From Candidatus Bathyarchaeota archaeon (lineage in GTDB: Archaea; Thermoproteota; Bathyarchaeia; 40CM-2-53-6): DNA of 7,463 bases. The stretch lies in NCBI GenBank assembly GCA_005888675.1, contig VBBA01000030.1:1-7463 (forward strand), in the 5' to 3' direction. The notes beneath the pieces were generated by a model. That model saw nothing but the letters and a program-made list of their open reading frames with translations, did not search any database and had not been told where the DNA came from. Shown here in pieces: positions 6,863 through 7,463 of this stretch (within the stretch, counting starts at the first letter, position 1; every line of letters starts with the position of its first letter). The position numbers were made by a program, and so were the translations under genes.

Positions 6863-7099
6863 CTACCTCTTGAGGAGACCGTTCTCGTAGGCGTAATCGA
6901 GGAGTTCTATGATCTCTCGAAGAGTGTATTTTTGAGCGCTCGCAGGAATTCTTCTCAAGACATCTGGAAGGTTTGGAAGCATCGGCCGGAAAAGTGCCGG
7001 TATTCGATCGTACATCTCCTGGACTCCACTAATGATCTCTTCTGCGTCCTTCTCGCTGATGTTTGTCCCCTTCAAACCCGTCTTGAGAGTCCTGACCAA
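6863..7099 (-). CDS. Small protein of unknown function at the head of the coaBC operon
   Basis: I do not recognise this 78-residue protein. It is soluble and mostly helical by eye: one helix from about residue 14 to 32 (ISEKDAEEIISGVQEMYDRI), a proline-rich middle (PALFRPMLPNLPDVLRRIP) and a C-terminal helix (TLREIIELLDYAYENGLL). There is no membrane segment, signal peptide or cysteine. The reading frame has protein-like composition and no stop interruptions. The farthest start is TTG at 7099, right behind an in-frame TAA; a TTG at residue 9 is an alternative, and no clear Shine-Dalgarno marks either. It ends 34 bases before the coaBC start, which points to co-transcription and perhaps a role linked to CoaBC. 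That is positional inference only. Confidence 0.6.
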   Translation of the reverse strand: MVRTLKTGLKGTNISEKDAEEIISGVQEMYDRIPALFRPMLPNLPDVLRRIPASAQKYTLREIIELLDYAYENGLLKR

Positions 7100-7135
7100 G
7101 GATTGTTAACCTTGTGACAGGGGCACTTGTTAGCA

Positions 7136-7143
7136 GGTATAAC
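7136..7143 (-). promoter_or_regulatory. TATA-like box for the coaBC operon
   Basis: The minus-strand sequence GTTATACC lies about 40 bases upstream of the TTG at 7099. With archaeal spacing the transcript would start near 7113 and have a leader of about 14 bases. The box is short and the call is tentative; no operator-like repeat is next to it. Confidence 0.3.
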
Positions 7144-7237
7144 AGCCTCACGGTGTCCATCCACAATATCCCTACTAGTGGGCAGTTTCATGAATTCGGC
7201 CTACCTTCTGTTCACACGACACCAAAGAATAGGTAGG

Positions 7238-7256
7238 AAGACACCAGAGGTGTCTT
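7238..7256. terminator. Perfect 8-base-pair hairpin between the operon and the right-edge gene
   Basis: AAGACACC at 7238-7245 pairs exactly with GGTGTCTT at 7249-7256 over a 3-base loop. It sits 28 bases beyond the stop of the minus-strand gene ending at 7285, where a 3'-end hairpin could lie. A second, weaker pairing (CCTACC 7200-7205 with GGTAGG 7232-7237) adjoins it. No long T-tract follows on the minus strand, so a terminator is plausible, not shown. The rest of 7100-7284 holds no gene that I can support. Confidence 0.4.
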
Positions 7257-7284
7257 ACATGGGCTTATTGAGAATATTGTCAGC

Positions 7285-7463
7285 TTAAATTGATCGATGA
7301 TCGTTCGGAAGTAGCCAGCCTATGGCTAGTCCTTGCTTCATGATCCGTTTCCATCTGCTGCTGTTATAGAAAATGTCCTGTTCGTCGGCTATGGGTTTGA
7401 CAAGCAGATCCGCTCCGATTTCCTTGGCAAGCTTTTCTAGTGCAGGAACAATTTCTATTGGCG
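7285..7463 (-). CDS. C-terminal end of an unidentified gene running off the right edge
   Basis: On the minus strand a frame is open from the window edge (first full codon 7461-7459) to TAA at 7287-7285, giving 58 residues. It reads as protein: PIEIVPALEKLAKEIGADL, then VKPIADEQDIFYNSSRW, then KRIMKQGLAIGWLLPNDH. An amphipathic helix (ALEKLAKEIGADLL), a short strand (LVKPI) and a second helix (NSSRWKRIMKQGLAIGW) are visible. I do not recognise the family. The arrangement faintly recalls the end of small nucleotidyltransferase-fold domains, but nothing diagnostic is present. The gene points the same way as the coaBC operon and is separated from it by 185 bases that include a hairpin and a possible promoter, so it is probably a separate transcript. 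Confidence 0.65.
   Translation of the reverse strand, partial: PIEIVPALEKLAKEIGADLLVKPIADEQDIFYNSSRWKRIMKQGLAIGWLLPNDHRSI

Noticed and set aside
7072..7191. A 39-codon minus-strand frame starting ATG at 7191 with a CPCH motif that could suggest a metal-binding peptide
   Set aside because: It overlaps the start of the better-supported 78-residue gene in another frame and the likely promoter, is very short, and lacks a second metal-binding pair.
1..7463. CRISPR array, tRNA, rRNA, insertion sequence or attachment site
   Set aside because: No regularly spaced direct repeats, cloverleaf sequence, transposase-like protein or paired terminal repeats were found on reading both strands.

Overview
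The window reads as chromosomal DNA of an archaeon, most likely from the TACK group (Bathyarchaeia or a Nitrososphaeria-like lineage). The reasons are an archaeal-style fused CoaBC, a PAC2-family proteasome-assembly chaperone homologue, an archaeal ribbon-helix-helix protein, frequent TTG/GTG starts, weak or absent Shine-Dalgarno signals and AT-rich TATA-like boxes. GC content looks close to half. The lineage is an inference from protein style; there is no rRNA or other marker.

Layout. The left end (1-1761, +) is the C-terminal three quarters of phosphoenolpyruvate synthase, cut by the window start. It converges on a small ribbon-helix-helix protein gene (1901-2158, -). That gene is divergent from a PAC2-family gene (2285-3109, +), which is followed after 29 bases by a beta-class DNA methyltransferase gene (3139-3963, +) with an SPPY motif. 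A 66-base convergent gap containing a GC-rich hairpin separates the methyltransferase from a leftward block of four tightly spaced genes. Read on the minus strand these are a 78-residue unknown protein (7099-6863), CoaBC (6828-5578), a nitrilase-superfamily C-N hydrolase (5555-4770) and a HAD-superfamily phosphatase (4755-4030). Their gaps are 34, 22 and 14 bases, so they are probably one operon. At the right edge the C-terminal 58 codons of another minus-strand gene run off the window (7463-7285).

How the genes work together. CoaBC makes 4'-phosphopantetheine for coenzyme A. The hydrolase and phosphatase downstream could act on CoA intermediates (pantetheine amide cleavage, phosphopantetheine dephosphorylation), supply beta-alanine, or do metabolite repair; the sequence does not decide between these. 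PEP synthase is central to gluconeogenesis. The methyltransferase has no restriction endonuclease beside it and its motif IV surroundings recall archaeal CTAG methylases.

I see no mobile element, CRISPR array, tRNA or rRNA. The window is mostly ordinary core genome. The points most worth following up are the CoaBC-hydrolase-phosphatase operon with its unknown leader protein, the solitary methyltransferase, and the PAC2 homologue without a canonical HbYX tail.
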